Assembly (NCBI GenBank): GCA_036960565.1
Contig: JBALXQ010000030.1
Span: forward strand, 8,468 to 72,467
Origin: Bermanella sp036960565
GTDB lineage: Bacteria; Pseudomonadota; Gammaproteobacteria; Pseudomonadales; Oceanobacteraceae
Length of the DNA stretch: 64,000 nt
Direction of reading: 5' to 3'
Part shown: piece after piece, positions 28,722-37,640 of the stretch
How the letters are laid out: each line of letters begins with the position of its first letter
Numbering within the stretch: position 1 is the stretch's first letter
Notes under the pieces: model-generated
Told to the model about the DNA's origin: nothing
Database searches by the model: none
What the model saw: the letters and a program-made list of their open reading frames with translations, nothing else
Made by a program: the position numbers and the translations under genes

Positions 28722-29186
28722 TTACAAAGCCAAAGCAGTTCTATCAACCACTTTGCGCATGACAAAACTTGAGTGCACCCCAGTCACTCCTTCTATTCGA
28801 GTCAACTTGCCCAATAAAAATTGCTGAAAAGCATTCATATCCTTTACAACCACCTTTAAAACGTAATCGGCACTCTGCCCTGTAATGAGAAAGCACTCCA
28901 TCACCTCTTCAAAACTAAGAACTGAGGTTTCAAAGGCTTCAAAACGTTCTGGAGTATGCCGATCCATACTAATGGATATCATAGCAATCATGTCCAGCCC
29001 CAGCTTTTGGGCATCCAAAACTGCCACTGTCTTTAAAATAAAGCCGGCATCTTGTAAAGCTTTAACCCGTCGAGAACAAGGACTGGGCGAAAGCCCCACT
29101 ACTTCGGCTAACTCCAAGTTGGAAATAGCTCCATTGAGCTGCAGTTGCGACAATATTCTTCGATCAGTTCTGTCTAAATCATGCAT
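28722..29186 (-). CDS. Lrp/AsnC-family transcriptional regulator
   Basis: A 154-residue regulator. The N-terminal helix-turn-helix (LDRTDRRILSQLQLNG, SNLELAEVVGLSPSPCSRRV) and the C-terminal RAM/AsnC domain, with VMECFLITGQSADYVLKV and the effector-binding region, are both intact. It is divergent from leuA, so amino-acid-responsive control of leuA is a natural inference. The pattern resembles PutR/BkdR-like single-target members as much as global Lrp. Confidence 0.93.
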   Translation of the reverse strand: MHDLDRTDRRILSQLQLNGAISNLELAEVVGLSPSPCSRRVKALQDAGFILKTVAVLDAQKLGLDMIAMISISMDRHTPERFEAFETSVLSFEEVMECFLITGQSADYVLKVVVKDMNAFQQFLLGKLTRIEGVTGVHSSFVMRKVVDRTALAL

Positions 29187-29462
29187 GAAGAATCACTTAT
29201 ATCAACGGAATAAGATAAATTAGCACAATCCTCTAATTTTTATTACTTTATTAGCACAAACACAAAGATCACAATCAAATCAACACAACATTTGCCATCA
29301 TTCACCCCTTTATAACCCATATACTTACAACACTTGAACAAACACCTACAGGCCAAAAGCCTGCGGTACTCAAGTCAGCCACAAGCCGACTCGCTCAAGC
29401 ACATGCTTAATCAAGGCATACAAAGCACCCGATTAATTAAGAGACAATAAAAGAGAACGATT
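29187..29462 (+). promoter_or_regulatory. leuA: leuA leader with overlapping stem-loops
   Basis: A 276-base gap between the Lrp gene and leuA. One structure pairs ACTTGA (29332-29337) with TCAAGT (29370-29375) and encloses CAGGC/GCCTG (29349-29363). A second pairs AGTCAGC (29373-29379) with GCCGACT (29385-29391) and shares bases with the first, so they are mutually exclusive. A ribosome site AAGAGA precedes the leuA ATG. No leucine-rich leader peptide is visible. Confidence 0.5.
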
Positions 29463-31157
29463 ATGTTTGATCACAGCAAATACAAGCCTTTCCCGGCCAT
29501 CCAAATGCAAACACGCAACTGGCCGCAAAATCAAATCACACAAGCACCGCTATGGTGTGCCGTAGATTTACGGGATGGCAATCAGGCTCTGGTTGAACCT
29601 ATGAATGTATCTGAAAAACAAAAAATTTGGGCGTTGTTGGTCGACATGGGGTTCAAGCACATTGAAGTTGGATTCCCGAGCGCTTCCCAACCCGACTTCG
29701 ATTTTGTTCGTTGGTTAATTGAAGAAAACCAAATACCCAACGATGTCACTATTCAGGTATTAGTTCAGGCTCGTGATGAGTTAATAGAACGCACCTATGA
29801 GGCATTGGCAGGTGTTAAGCAGGCCATTGTTCACGTGTACAACTCCACCTCTCCTACCCAAAGGGACAAAGTGTTTAAGTTAAACAAAAAGGGGATTATT
29901 GACATCGCTGTAAAAGGCGCAAAAAAAGTACAGATGGAAGCCCAGAAGCATCCACAAACACAATGGACTTTTCAATACAGCCCAGAAAGCTTTTCCAGCA
30001 CTGAAGTAGAATTCGCGGTAGAAGTGAGTAACGCTGTTATGAATATTTGGCAGCCCAGCGCCCATAACAAGGCCATTATTAATTTGCCGGCCACCGTGGA
30101 ATGCGCTGGCCCCAATATATTTGCAGACCAGGTTGAATATTTTTGTAATCACATTAATCAGCGCGAAAATATTATTATCAGCATTCACACCCACAATGAC
30201 CGAGGGTGTGCCGTAGCGGCCGCTGAAATGGCCATATTGGCAGGAGCGGATCGTATTGAAGGCACCTTAATGGGAAACGGCGAACGTACCGGCAATATGG
30301 ATATTGTCACTATGGCTATGAATTTATACAGCCAGGGCATTGACCCTAAATTAGATTTAAGTGACGCCGCGCGTATTACCAGTACGGTTGAAGCCTGCAC
30401 TAAGATAGCCACGCACCCTCGCCACCCGTGGATGGGCGAATTAGTTTACACAGCCTTTAGCGGCAGCCATCAAGATGCTATTAAGAAATGTTTGGCCATA
30501 CAAGTTGAGGGCACTAACTGGGACGTAGCCTACCTTCCTATAGACCCCAAGGATATTGGCCGCGATTACCAAAGCGTCATTCGCATCAACAGTCAAAGCG
30601 GTAAAGGTGGAGTGGCTTATATATTAGAAGAACAGTTCGGCATTACTCTACCTAGGTGGATGCAAATTGAATTAAGCGTTGCCGTACAAGAGCATAGCGA
30701 AAGAATGCAATCAGAGGTAAATGCGCAAGATATATACAATATTTTCCAAGCTCAATTTATGCAGAAAAGCAAAGATAGCAAAACTGACGGTTACTCTTTA
30801 GGCGACTACCAAATACAACGGCATCATGAATCAGAAGACAGCAATAAGGAACACTTACAAATAAACTTAAACTCTCGAAGCAGCTCAATTGAGTTATCTG
30901 GCCACGGCGACGGCCCTTTACAAGCGTTTTGTCACGCCCTAGCGGCACACTTCAACTTGGAAATAGACATTGTTCAATACGGGCAGCTATCTCAGGGTAA
31001 GCATAGTGATGCTCAAGCAATGGCCTTTGTACAATTAAAAGTGGGTGGACAAAAATATACTTGTGCTGCCATGCAAAAAGATAGCCTAGGGGCCAGCTTA
31101 ATGGCCATTTTAAACGCCACCAACAAACACCTAGAGCAACAAAGCCGCGCAGCTTAA
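29463..31157 (+). CDS. leuA: 2-isopropylmalate synthase LeuA (long form)
   Basis: A 564-residue enzyme joining acetyl-CoA and 2-ketoisovalerate, the first step of leucine synthesis. The DRE-TIM catalytic segment VDLRDGNQALVEPM, the metal-binding HTHNDRGCAVAAAE and GTLMGNGERTGN are present. A C-terminal leucine-binding regulatory domain spans about residues 430-560. The N-terminus (FDHSKYKPFPAIQMQTRNWP) and length match the long LeuA type used by Pseudomonas and actinobacteria rather than the E. coli type. It is unlinked from leuCDB, 7.4 kb away. Confidence 0.96.
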   Translation: MFDHSKYKPFPAIQMQTRNWPQNQITQAPLWCAVDLRDGNQALVEPMNVSEKQKIWALLVDMGFKHIEVGFPSASQPDFDFVRWLIEENQIPNDVTIQVLVQARDELIERTYEALAGVKQAIVHVYNSTSPTQRDKVFKLNKKGIIDIAVKGAKKVQMEAQKHPQTQWTFQYSPESFSSTEVEFAVEVSNAVMNIWQPSAHNKAIINLPATVECAGPNIFADQVEYFCNHINQRENIIISIHTHNDRGCAVAAAEMAILAGADRIEGTLMGNGERTGNMDIVTMAMNLYSQGIDPKLDLSDAARITSTVEACTKIATHPRHPWMGELVYTAFSGSHQDAIKKCLAIQVEGTNWDVAYLPIDPKDIGRDYQSVIRINSQSGKGGVAYILEEQFGITLPRWMQIELSVAVQEHSERMQSEVNAQDIYNIFQAQFMQKSKDSKTDGYSLGDYQIQRHHESEDSNKEHLQINLNSRSSSIELSGHGDGPLQAFCHALAAHFNLEIDIVQYGQLSQGKHSDAQAMAFVQLKVGGQKYTCAAMQKDSLGASLMAILNATNKHLEQQSRAA

Positions 31158-31190
31158 CCCAACAAATCATCGCATTAGGCAGCTTCTGCG

Positions 31191-33203
31191 ATGATCACCA
31201 TGCCTCCCTACACCCTCGCATATGGCAATAAGCAAGGCATCTACTATGGTTATTATATTAGCCGTAAACCGATGACGTGGACGTTTATAATGTGGAACAC
31301 CTTACCTATTCGCTACAAGCTGTCCTTTGTTATTGGCGGCGCCTTACTGCTAAGCGTGTTCCTTTCAACTTTGATTAGTAATAGCGCCATGCGCGACATG
31401 GTTACCGGGCGCATTGAAGTTCAAGAAATCCCCACCACGCTAGACGCTGTGACCAACGCCATTGAAAAAGAAATTAATATACCGCTCACCATCTCCAAGG
31501 CCATGGCTCAAAACCATTTCACCAACACTTGGCTTCGTGATGGCGAATCAATTGAAGGCATAGATGAGGTCTCTGCCTATTTGCGTAGCATGCGAGACGA
31601 CAATCAGGCTATCACTTCTTTTATTGTCTCGGGTAAAACAGGCAACTATTACACTGCCGACGGACTATCAAGAACGCTCGATAAAAATAAAGACGCTTGG
31701 TTTTACAATTTCATGAGCAGCAGCAAACCTTACTCACTGGATTTTGATATCGATTCAAAGCTTAAGAAAATGGCTCTGTTCATAAATTATCGCACCGCCG
31801 ACGGAAACTCGGTGGCGGGAATTGGAATGAGCATAAACCAGGTAGTTGACCTCATTAAAAACTATAAGGTCGGTGAGGCTGGCATTGTCTATATCGTCAC
31901 GCCTAAGGGTAACATTCAAATTCATCCAGATGATTCAGTGGCAGCAGGCCTTGAATTAGACAGTTACCTTCAAGAACCCCTCTCTGAGACCCTATTAAAT
32001 AATAAATCGGTCCATGTTATTGAAGCTAGTGGTCACAAAAATGCCATATTAGCGGCTAAGTTTTTGCCACCATTAAATGCGTTTGTGGTGGTTGAAATCC
32101 CCACTTCAGAAGTAATGGGGCCTATCAACAACACCACCTACAAACTCATCCTACTCAATGTATTGGTGGCTTCAGCGTTAATTGCCATCGGCCTCTGGGT
32201 TGCCATGGGCATAGCCAAACCTGTGGCCAGGGCCTCCGCCATGCTAAACCAAATAGCCACCGGAGAAGCTGACTTAACCATAAACATGCCCGTTGATACC
32301 CAGGATGAAGTGGGCGCCCTAGCTAAGGCGTTTAATATGTTTGTAGGACAGCTGGCTTCTATTATAAAAGCCGTTAGCAAAAGCTCCGAAGATGTTAATT
32401 CAATTGCAGCTGAACTAAGCCAAGCCTCAGATGCTACCGAAAAAAACACATTAAACCAGCAGCAAAGTGTCGATATGGTGGCCGCAGCCATCAACCAAAT
32501 GGGAGCAACCGTTCACGAGATTGCCAAAAATGCGAATGATACGGCTCAGTCCGCACAAAAAGCCACACACGAAAGCGAACAAGGACTACAGCAGATGAAT
32601 CAAACCGTTGCAGGTATCAACGGCTTGTTTGAAAAAATGCAAAATGCATCCCAAGTGACTCAATCATTGGCGAATGATGTAGGGGAAATCAGCACGGTGC
32701 TAGAGGTCATTAGAGGTATTTCTGAACAAACAAATTTACTGGCACTAAATGCAGCCATTGAAGCGGCTCGAGCTGGAGAACAAGGTAGAGGCTTTGCCGT
32801 AGTGGCCGATGAAGTACGTACCTTGGCACAGCGCACTCAAGAATCAACTGAAGAAATAAACAGTATGATTCATAAATTACAAACCGGCGCACAGGAAGCG
32901 GTTAACGCAATGCAAGCAGGCATAGATAACGCCGCCACTTCGGTTGAAAACGCTGATTTAACGGGTAAGTCTTTGAACAACATAACTAAAGCCATTGGCT
33001 CCATTAGCGACTTAAGCATTCAGGTGGCCACCGCCACCGAGCAACAGAGCTCTGTTGTGAATGAGCTTAATTCCCACATTTTAAACATTAAAAACATGTC
33101 GGATAACACCGCCAATGAAGCTAAAACGATTAATAAGAAATGCGAAGAATTAAGCACCTCCTCTACTGAGCTCACTGGTATGGTGAACAATTTCAAAATA
33201 TAA
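31191..33203 (+). CDS. Methyl-accepting chemotaxis protein, Cache sensor
   Basis: A chemoreceptor of up to 670 residues. TM1 is LSFVIGGALLLSVFLSTLI, followed by a periplasmic Cache-type sensor (about residues 70-310). TM2 is at about 317-340, then come a HAMP domain and the signalling domain with the hairpin tip ISEQTNLLALNAAIEAARAGE. The C-terminus (MVNNFKI) lacks a CheR-binding pentapeptide. The N-terminal 33 residues before MWNTLPIRYKLS are atypical. The ATG at 31290, with GGA eight bases upstream, is the more natural start. The ligand cannot be read from the sequence. It follows leuA by 33 bases. Confidence 0.92.
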   Translation: MITMPPYTLAYGNKQGIYYGYYISRKPMTWTFIMWNTLPIRYKLSFVIGGALLLSVFLSTLISNSAMRDMVTGRIEVQEIPTTLDAVTNAIEKEINIPLTISKAMAQNHFTNTWLRDGESIEGIDEVSAYLRSMRDDNQAITSFIVSGKTGNYYTADGLSRTLDKNKDAWFYNFMSSSKPYSLDFDIDSKLKKMALFINYRTADGNSVAGIGMSINQVVDLIKNYKVGEAGIVYIVTPKGNIQIHPDDSVAAGLELDSYLQEPLSETLLNNKSVHVIEASGHKNAILAAKFLPPLNAFVVVEIPTSEVMGPINNTTYKLILLNVLVASALIAIGLWVAMGIAKPVARASAMLNQIATGEADLTINMPVDTQDEVGALAKAFNMFVGQLASIIKAVSKSSEDVNSIAAELSQASDATEKNTLNQQQSVDMVAAAINQMGATVHEIAKNANDTAQSAQKATHESEQGLQQMNQTVAGINGLFEKMQNASQVTQSLANDVGEISTVLEVIRGISEQTNLLALNAAIEAARAGEQGRGFAVVADEVRTLAQRTQESTEEINSMIHKLQTGAQEAVNAMQAGIDNAATSVENADLTGKSLNNITKAIGSISDLSIQVATATEQQSSVVNELNSHILNIKNMSDNTANEAKTINKKCEELSTSSTELTGMVNNFKI

Positions 33204-33228
33204 CCCTCATTAAGCGGGTCAGTTTTTG

Positions 33229-33837
33229 TTAGCCATGCACTAGCGCTTTTTTATAGCCTTCACGAAATTGCATTCTAACGAGGTAAGCTTGGGTCTTTTC
33301 TCTCCCCGTTAACAACCCAACATTACCTGCCATTTCCAGTGTAACCGTCATCATGATATCCGCTGCACTAAATACCCCCCCTGCAAAATAGTCACTTTCA
33401 GTTAAGGTATTTTCAATATAGGCAAGGTCCAATTCAATTTCTTTTCCAATATAACCATCCATGGGCTGACCACCCTCGCGTTTCTCCATCTGCATAAACA
33501 TCTTGGTAATGACAGGCAACGCCAATGAGCCTTCAGCAAAGTGGCACCACTGCAAGTACGAGTAATATTCAGAGCTATTTAGCGAAGGCCGCAAAACGTT
33601 TTGTGTATCTTGATCCAGAATGTATTCAACAATTGCTCCTGACTCGCACAAAGTAACATCACCCTCTACGATCACCGGTGCCTTCGACAAAGGATGAATC
33701 TTTTTTAGACTGGCTGGGGCCAAATGAGTTTTAGCGTCTCGCTGATGTAATACCAACTCGTAAGGCATTTTCAATTCTTCAAGCAACCACAACACACGCT
33801 TTGAACGGGATTGATTTAAATGATGAACGGTAATCAT
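33229..33837 (-). CDS. Glutathione S-transferase family protein
   Basis: A 202-residue GST. The thioredoxin-like N-terminal domain has VHHLNQSRSKRVLWLLEEL, PLSKAPVIVEGD and the glutathione-binding ESGAIVEYILD. The all-helical C-terminal domain carries YFAGGVFSAADIMMTVTLEM. It resembles the GST class found beside stress genes in proteobacteria. The start is an ATG at 33837. A DJ-1/PfpI gene on the same strand lies 113 bases upstream; they may respond to the same electrophile stress. Confidence 0.9.
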   Translation of the reverse strand: MITVHHLNQSRSKRVLWLLEELKMPYELVLHQRDAKTHLAPASLKKIHPLSKAPVIVEGDVTLCESGAIVEYILDQDTQNVLRPSLNSSEYYSYLQWCHFAEGSLALPVITKMFMQMEKREGGQPMDGYIGKEIELDLAYIENTLTESDYFAGGVFSAADIMMTVTLEMAGNVGLLTGREKTQAYLVRMQFREGYKKALVHG

Positions 33838-33950
33838 AATTTTCCATACCTAGAGTATAAAATGCCAACTAGGTCAGTCAGGCATTAATTTCAGTTACTT
33901 AAAAATTTAAGAGCGGTAATAAAACTAACTTAAATACTTAAGCTTTTTAA

Positions 33951-34646
33951 TTATTGGCTTAAATGTGAAATTATTTTTTTCGCCACCAACTCAGAGCTGG
34001 CTGGGTTTTGACCTGTAATCAACAAACCATCTTGAATTGAAAAAGCATTCCAGTCTTCTACCTTTTGATAATCAGCCCCCAGTTTAATCAACTCGTCCTC
34101 CAGTAAAAAAGGCACGACATCCGTTAACTGTACGGCTTCTTCTTCGGTATTACTAAAGCCTGTCACCGCCTTTCCATTTACCAGGTCACTCCCTTTCGCA
34201 TCTTTAACTTTTAGAAGCGCCGCAGTAGCGTGACAAACCGTACCCACAGGTTTTTGGCTTTCAATAAAACCTTCAATTAATTTAATCGACGCCTGATTAT
34301 CAACTAGATCCCACAATGGGCCATGACCTCCAGGGTAAAACACAGCATCATAATCTTCTTCTATAACAGCACTGAGTTTAAGAGTATTGGCCATTATCTC
34401 TTGAGCTACACAATCCCCATCATAACGCCTTGTATAATCGGTTTGGAAATCAGCCAACTCACTTTTAGGGTCAATTGGAGGTTGCCCACCAAGTGGTGAG
34501 ACTAGGGTTACTTCAACCCCTGCATCTAAAAACACGTAGTAAGGGGCTGCAAATTCCTCAATCCAAAATCCTGTTTTTTCACCGGTATCCCCCAGCTCAG
34601 AATGAGAGGTCAGCACCATCAATACTTTTTTTACATTAGTCGTCAT
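33951..34646 (-). CDS. DJ-1/PfpI family (type 1 glutamine amidotransferase-like) protein
   Basis: A 231-residue protein of the DJ-1/PfpI superfamily. The nucleophile elbow is GTVCHATAALL, with the conserved His after Cys. FYPGGHGPLWDLVDN and GFWIEEFAAPYYVFLDAG are typical of the Hsp31-like/YDR533C branch (glyoxalase III or chaperone activities). The conserved Glu of the IEEFAAPY segment may support catalysis. It is divergent from a LysR gene, with a perfect inverted repeat between them, so regulation by that LysR is likely. Confidence 0.88.
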   Translation of the reverse strand: MTTNVKKVLMVLTSHSELGDTGEKTGFWIEEFAAPYYVFLDAGVEVTLVSPLGGQPPIDPKSELADFQTDYTRRYDGDCVAQEIMANTLKLSAVIEEDYDAVFYPGGHGPLWDLVDNQASIKLIEGFIESQKPVGTVCHATAALLKVKDAKGSDLVNGKAVTGFSNTEEEAVQLTDVVPFLLEDELIKLGADYQKVEDWNAFSIQDGLLITGQNPASSELVAKKIISHLSQ

Positions 34647-34737
34647 GGCTTACTTATCCAATTTTTTGGCTATATCTATTGCGAATGCAATCAATGACGT
34701 TAGTTTAAATAAACAAAGTGACCCTAACAATGCATAG

Positions 34738-34761
34738 AAATTGAACTTTATTATTCAATTT
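34738..34761. promoter_or_regulatory. Perfect inverted repeat, likely LysR operator
   Basis: AAATTGAA and TTCAATTT form an 8-bp perfect inverted repeat with an 8-base spacer. It lies in the 167-base gap between the DJ-1/PfpI gene and the divergent LysR gene. The arrangement (TTGAA-N8-TTCAA) is a typical LysR-type box. Function is inferred. Confidence 0.6.
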
Positions 34762-34813
34762 ATTGATACAATCAAGACGATTAACTTCTCTTCCCTAGCT
34801 ACCCGGAGCTATT

Positions 34814-35728
34814 TTGGATATTTCATTTGAGCAACTTAAAAGCATGGTGGTATTTGCCCAAGTAGTAGAACAAGGCAGCTTAAGCGCGGCCGCTAAGCAC
34901 ATGGGGTTATCCAGAGCCGTGGTGAGTTATCACCTAAAAAAGCTTGAGTCTCATTTAGAAGTAAAATTATTGAATCGCTCCACCCGTTCAATTGCCCTTA
35001 CTGAAATAGGCAAAGAGTATTATCAGCGCTGCCGCATCATTGCCGAACAAGCCTCACAAGCCACCCTTCAAATTGAGAATTTAAAAAATGAGCCCATGGG
35101 TCTGCTCAAAATAACCTGCCCGGTTAATGTAGGGCTGAAAATTATCGTCCCTGCGCTCAATGCATTTAAAAAACTTTATCCTAAGATAAAACTAGATGTC
35201 ATCCTCACCGATGAAGTCGTCAACATTATCCAAGAAGGCATTGACCTCGCAATTCGCGGCGCTGCTTTGCCCGATTCAGGCCTGCAAGCCAAGAAACTAT
35301 CCACTTTACCTACTTGCCTTTGTGGTTCACCGGATTACTTTATAAAACATGGACGGCCCACCAAACCCTCCGATTTGGACAGCCATAACTGGGTAATTTA
35401 TAAAGTCGCATCGAGGATTATAGAGATTAGCAAAGGTAGTCGATCTTACAGCGTTAAAGTGAATGGAGGCATTAGCACCAATAATGCAGCTGCGCGAACG
35501 GCTTTCATTGAAGGGGGCCACGGCCTTGGTCGCATCCCAATTTATGATGCTGGGCCTAAAATACGCTCTGGGAAATTGGAAACGATTCTAGATGACTACA
35601 CCTTAGAGGATATAGAACTGTTTGGGGTGTTCCCCCCAGGAAGCGCAGGCTCTAAGAAATTACGCCTGTTACTAGATTATTTATTAGAATACTTTATAAA
35701 AATAGAAAGAGACCACCTAAACCCTTAA
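34814..35728 (+). CDS. LysR-family transcriptional regulator
   Basis: A 304-residue LTTR of the AaeR/CrgA-like subgroup. The DNA-binding region is GSLSAAAKHMGLSRAVVSYHLKKLE in outline (residues about 20-45), then NRSTRSIALTEIGKEYYQRC. The effector domain has GLLKITCPVN and DLAIRGAALPDSGLQAKKL. The start is TTG at 34814, with GGAG seven bases upstream. It is divergent from the DJ-1/PfpI and GST genes, which are its most likely targets. Confidence 0.92.
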   Translation: MDISFEQLKSMVVFAQVVEQGSLSAAAKHMGLSRAVVSYHLKKLESHLEVKLLNRSTRSIALTEIGKEYYQRCRIIAEQASQATLQIENLKNEPMGLLKITCPVNVGLKIIVPALNAFKKLYPKIKLDVILTDEVVNIIQEGIDLAIRGAALPDSGLQAKKLSTLPTCLCGSPDYFIKHGRPTKPSDLDSHNWVIYKVASRIIEISKGSRSYSVKVNGGISTNNAAARTAFIEGGHGLGRIPIYDAGPKIRSGKLETILDDYTLEDIELFGVFPPGSAGSKKLRLLLDYLLEYFIKIERDHLNP

Positions 35729-35734
35729 GCCTGT

Positions 35735-35755
35735 TTGCTCTCATTTTGGGAGCAA
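35735..35755. terminator. Hairpin between convergent LysR and exonuclease genes
   Basis: TTGCTCTC pairs with GGGAGCAA (one wobble) around a short loop between two convergent genes. It probably ends transcription in both directions. T-tracts are weak. Confidence 0.5.
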
Positions 35756-35775
35756 GTTAAAAACCCTAAGTTAGA

Positions 35776-36390
35776 TCAACCTCCGTGAGCCATCAATAAC
35801 TTAGCCACTGATTTTTTTGGGGTTTTATTTATCTTTTCAAGCATTGAGAAGGGTAAATCCCAACACTGGTATTGCTCACCCATGTCTTCGATCATGGCCA
35901 ACCACAGCTTAGCGGTCATCTGGGCATCCGCTAACGCTCGGTGAAAAACCCCTTCATGTTGAATGTTCCGATAATCTACCAAGGTTCCCAATTTATGATT
36001 AGGTGCATCTTGATATATTCGTCTCGCCAACAACATAGAACAGGCAAAGCGCCCCGTATAGGACCTCTGAACACGCCTAAATTCAGCATCTAAAAAGCGT
36101 TTATCAAATGAGGCATTATGAGCAACTAGATTATCATCACCTAAAAAACCATGAAAATCAGTCATAACTTTTTCACAACTTGGCGCACCTGCCAACATCT
36201 CATTGTCGATGCCAGTAAAATCTTCAATAAAGCTATTAACTTTAAAACCTGGGTTCATAAGGCTTTGGAATTCGCCGGTAATTTCACCCCCGCTAATTCG
36301 CACTGCACCTATCTCTATCGCCCGATCTCCATAATCAGGAGACATGCCTGAGGTTTCAAAATCCAACACCACCACAGAATCAAAAGACAT
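35776..36390 (-). CDS. DnaQ-like DEDDh 3'-5' exonuclease
   Basis: A 204-residue exonuclease of the DEDDh superfamily. Exo I is VVLDFETSGMSP (Asp and Glu), Exo II is NASFDKRFLDAEF, and Exo III is HRALADAQMTAKL with the catalytic His and Asp. It is a stand-alone protein without a polymerase or UvrC domain. It could be a DnaQ/RNase T-like trimming enzyme. The precise substrate is unknown. It is monocistronic. Confidence 0.88.
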   Translation of the reverse strand: MSFDSVVVLDFETSGMSPDYGDRAIEIGAVRISGGEITGEFQSLMNPGFKVNSFIEDFTGIDNEMLAGAPSCEKVMTDFHGFLGDDNLVAHNASFDKRFLDAEFRRVQRSYTGRFACSMLLARRIYQDAPNHKLGTLVDYRNIQHEGVFHRALADAQMTAKLWLAMIEDMGEQYQCWDLPFSMLEKINKTPKKSVAKLLMAHGG

Positions 36391-36584
36391 ATTTCTAAGT
36401 TACTTAACTAAAATTGGGACGCCATCATACTACGGTGCCTCACTTGAAAAAAGATAGCGAACGACAGGTTTGCACCACCCTGCCGACATTGTCCTACAAC
36501 CAGTTTACTTTTTAGGCAATACTAAGGCACTATAGTCCATAGCATTCTTGTATGAACATCAACTAGATAGCTTTAGGTGGTTTA

Positions 36585-37613
36585 ATGATAAAAAAAGCAC
36601 TAACCGTTTCTAGCAAGCATTTTCGGCATCATATCCAAATATTTGAAAAGCTGTGCGGGCCTTTTGATTACCAGCATTATCAATCTAAATATGGCATCAC
36701 TCTAACCAAGCTTAGACAAACTGACTATCGCCCTCCTCTGTCTGCGGCTACCGATTTTTTTCTGGATACAGCCGAGCGATTAGAAGACCCATGTTTTGGC
36801 TTAACTTGGGCAAATCACGTAAAGTTTGTCGTCCCCCAACATATATTACGCAAACTGGGCATTGCCCCTGACGTGGCTACTTTTTTATTACAATGCGGCC
36901 GACTGTCATCTTTAACCAGTGAACTAGCCACTTACAGTTTAGAGCCTTACGACAACAAACATCATATGTTCAAAATCACACCAGCCAATGATGAGATTAT
37001 TTGCCATCACCAGTTGGATGCTTTTTTACTATTTACTAAACGCATCACTCAGACTCTGCTTAAGTTTCGATACCCAGAAACACAGACAAATGGAAAAGAT
37101 TACACCTGCGCTTTAATCCCCCATGAGAAACCTAAAAAGTCACAAACACAATACGAAGACGAATTTGGAATACCAGTACATTTTTCTCAAGAGCATTGCG
37201 CCCTGATACTTCCATCCCAATGGCTAAACTATCGCTTAACCCCAATAGATCTATCCATCACAGATGTTATTAGATGTGAAATTGAACAGGCTAAACTTAA
37301 TCCGTTACAACTCCATACCAACACCGTTGCTAACTGCGTTGCCGCCTTATTACCTTACGGATCTCCCAAACGTGAAGACGTCGCTGGGGCTTTCAATATG
37401 AGTTTACGAAGTTTTCAGAGGCGCTTAAATGAAGAAAATACCAGTTACAAGAAGGTCTTAGATGAAGTGAGAAAAGAGCTATCAACTGTGTACATAGAAC
37501 GTGATTGCTACCCTATTGAAGAAGTGGCCTTTTTACTGGGTTATTCAAATATTTCAGCGTTTTATACCGCGTTCAAACGCTGGCATAACACAAGCCCAAG
37601 GAAACGAGCCTGA
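36585..37613 (+). CDS. AraC-family transcriptional regulator
   Basis: A 342-residue regulator with an N-terminal ligand-binding domain of the OruR/ArgR-like Arabinose_bd type (about residues 20-200) and a C-terminal pair of helix-turn-helix motifs (about 240-340). The second is EEVAFLLGYSNISAFYTAFKRW followed by SPRKRA, the AraC signature. Nothing near it looks like an obvious target, although a periplasmic binding-like gene converges from the right. The 194-base region upstream holds no element I can name. Confidence 0.9.
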   Translation: MIKKALTVSSKHFRHHIQIFEKLCGPFDYQHYQSKYGITLTKLRQTDYRPPLSAATDFFLDTAERLEDPCFGLTWANHVKFVVPQHILRKLGIAPDVATFLLQCGRLSSLTSELATYSLEPYDNKHHMFKITPANDEIICHHQLDAFLLFTKRITQTLLKFRYPETQTNGKDYTCALIPHEKPKKSQTQYEDEFGIPVHFSQEHCALILPSQWLNYRLTPIDLSITDVIRCEIEQAKLNPLQLHTNTVANCVAALLPYGSPKREDVAGAFNMSLRSFQRRLNEENTSYKKVLDEVRKELSTVYIERDCYPIEEVAFLLGYSNISAFYTAFKRWHNTSPRKRA

Positions 37614-37640
37614 ATCTTTTTGATCAATGTTTTATCGAAT

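Noticed and set aside
29409..29450. Possible leader peptide in front of leuA
   Set aside because: A 15-codon frame (MLNQGIQST...) has only two leucine codons and no good ribosome site, so it does not look like a leucine attenuator peptide.
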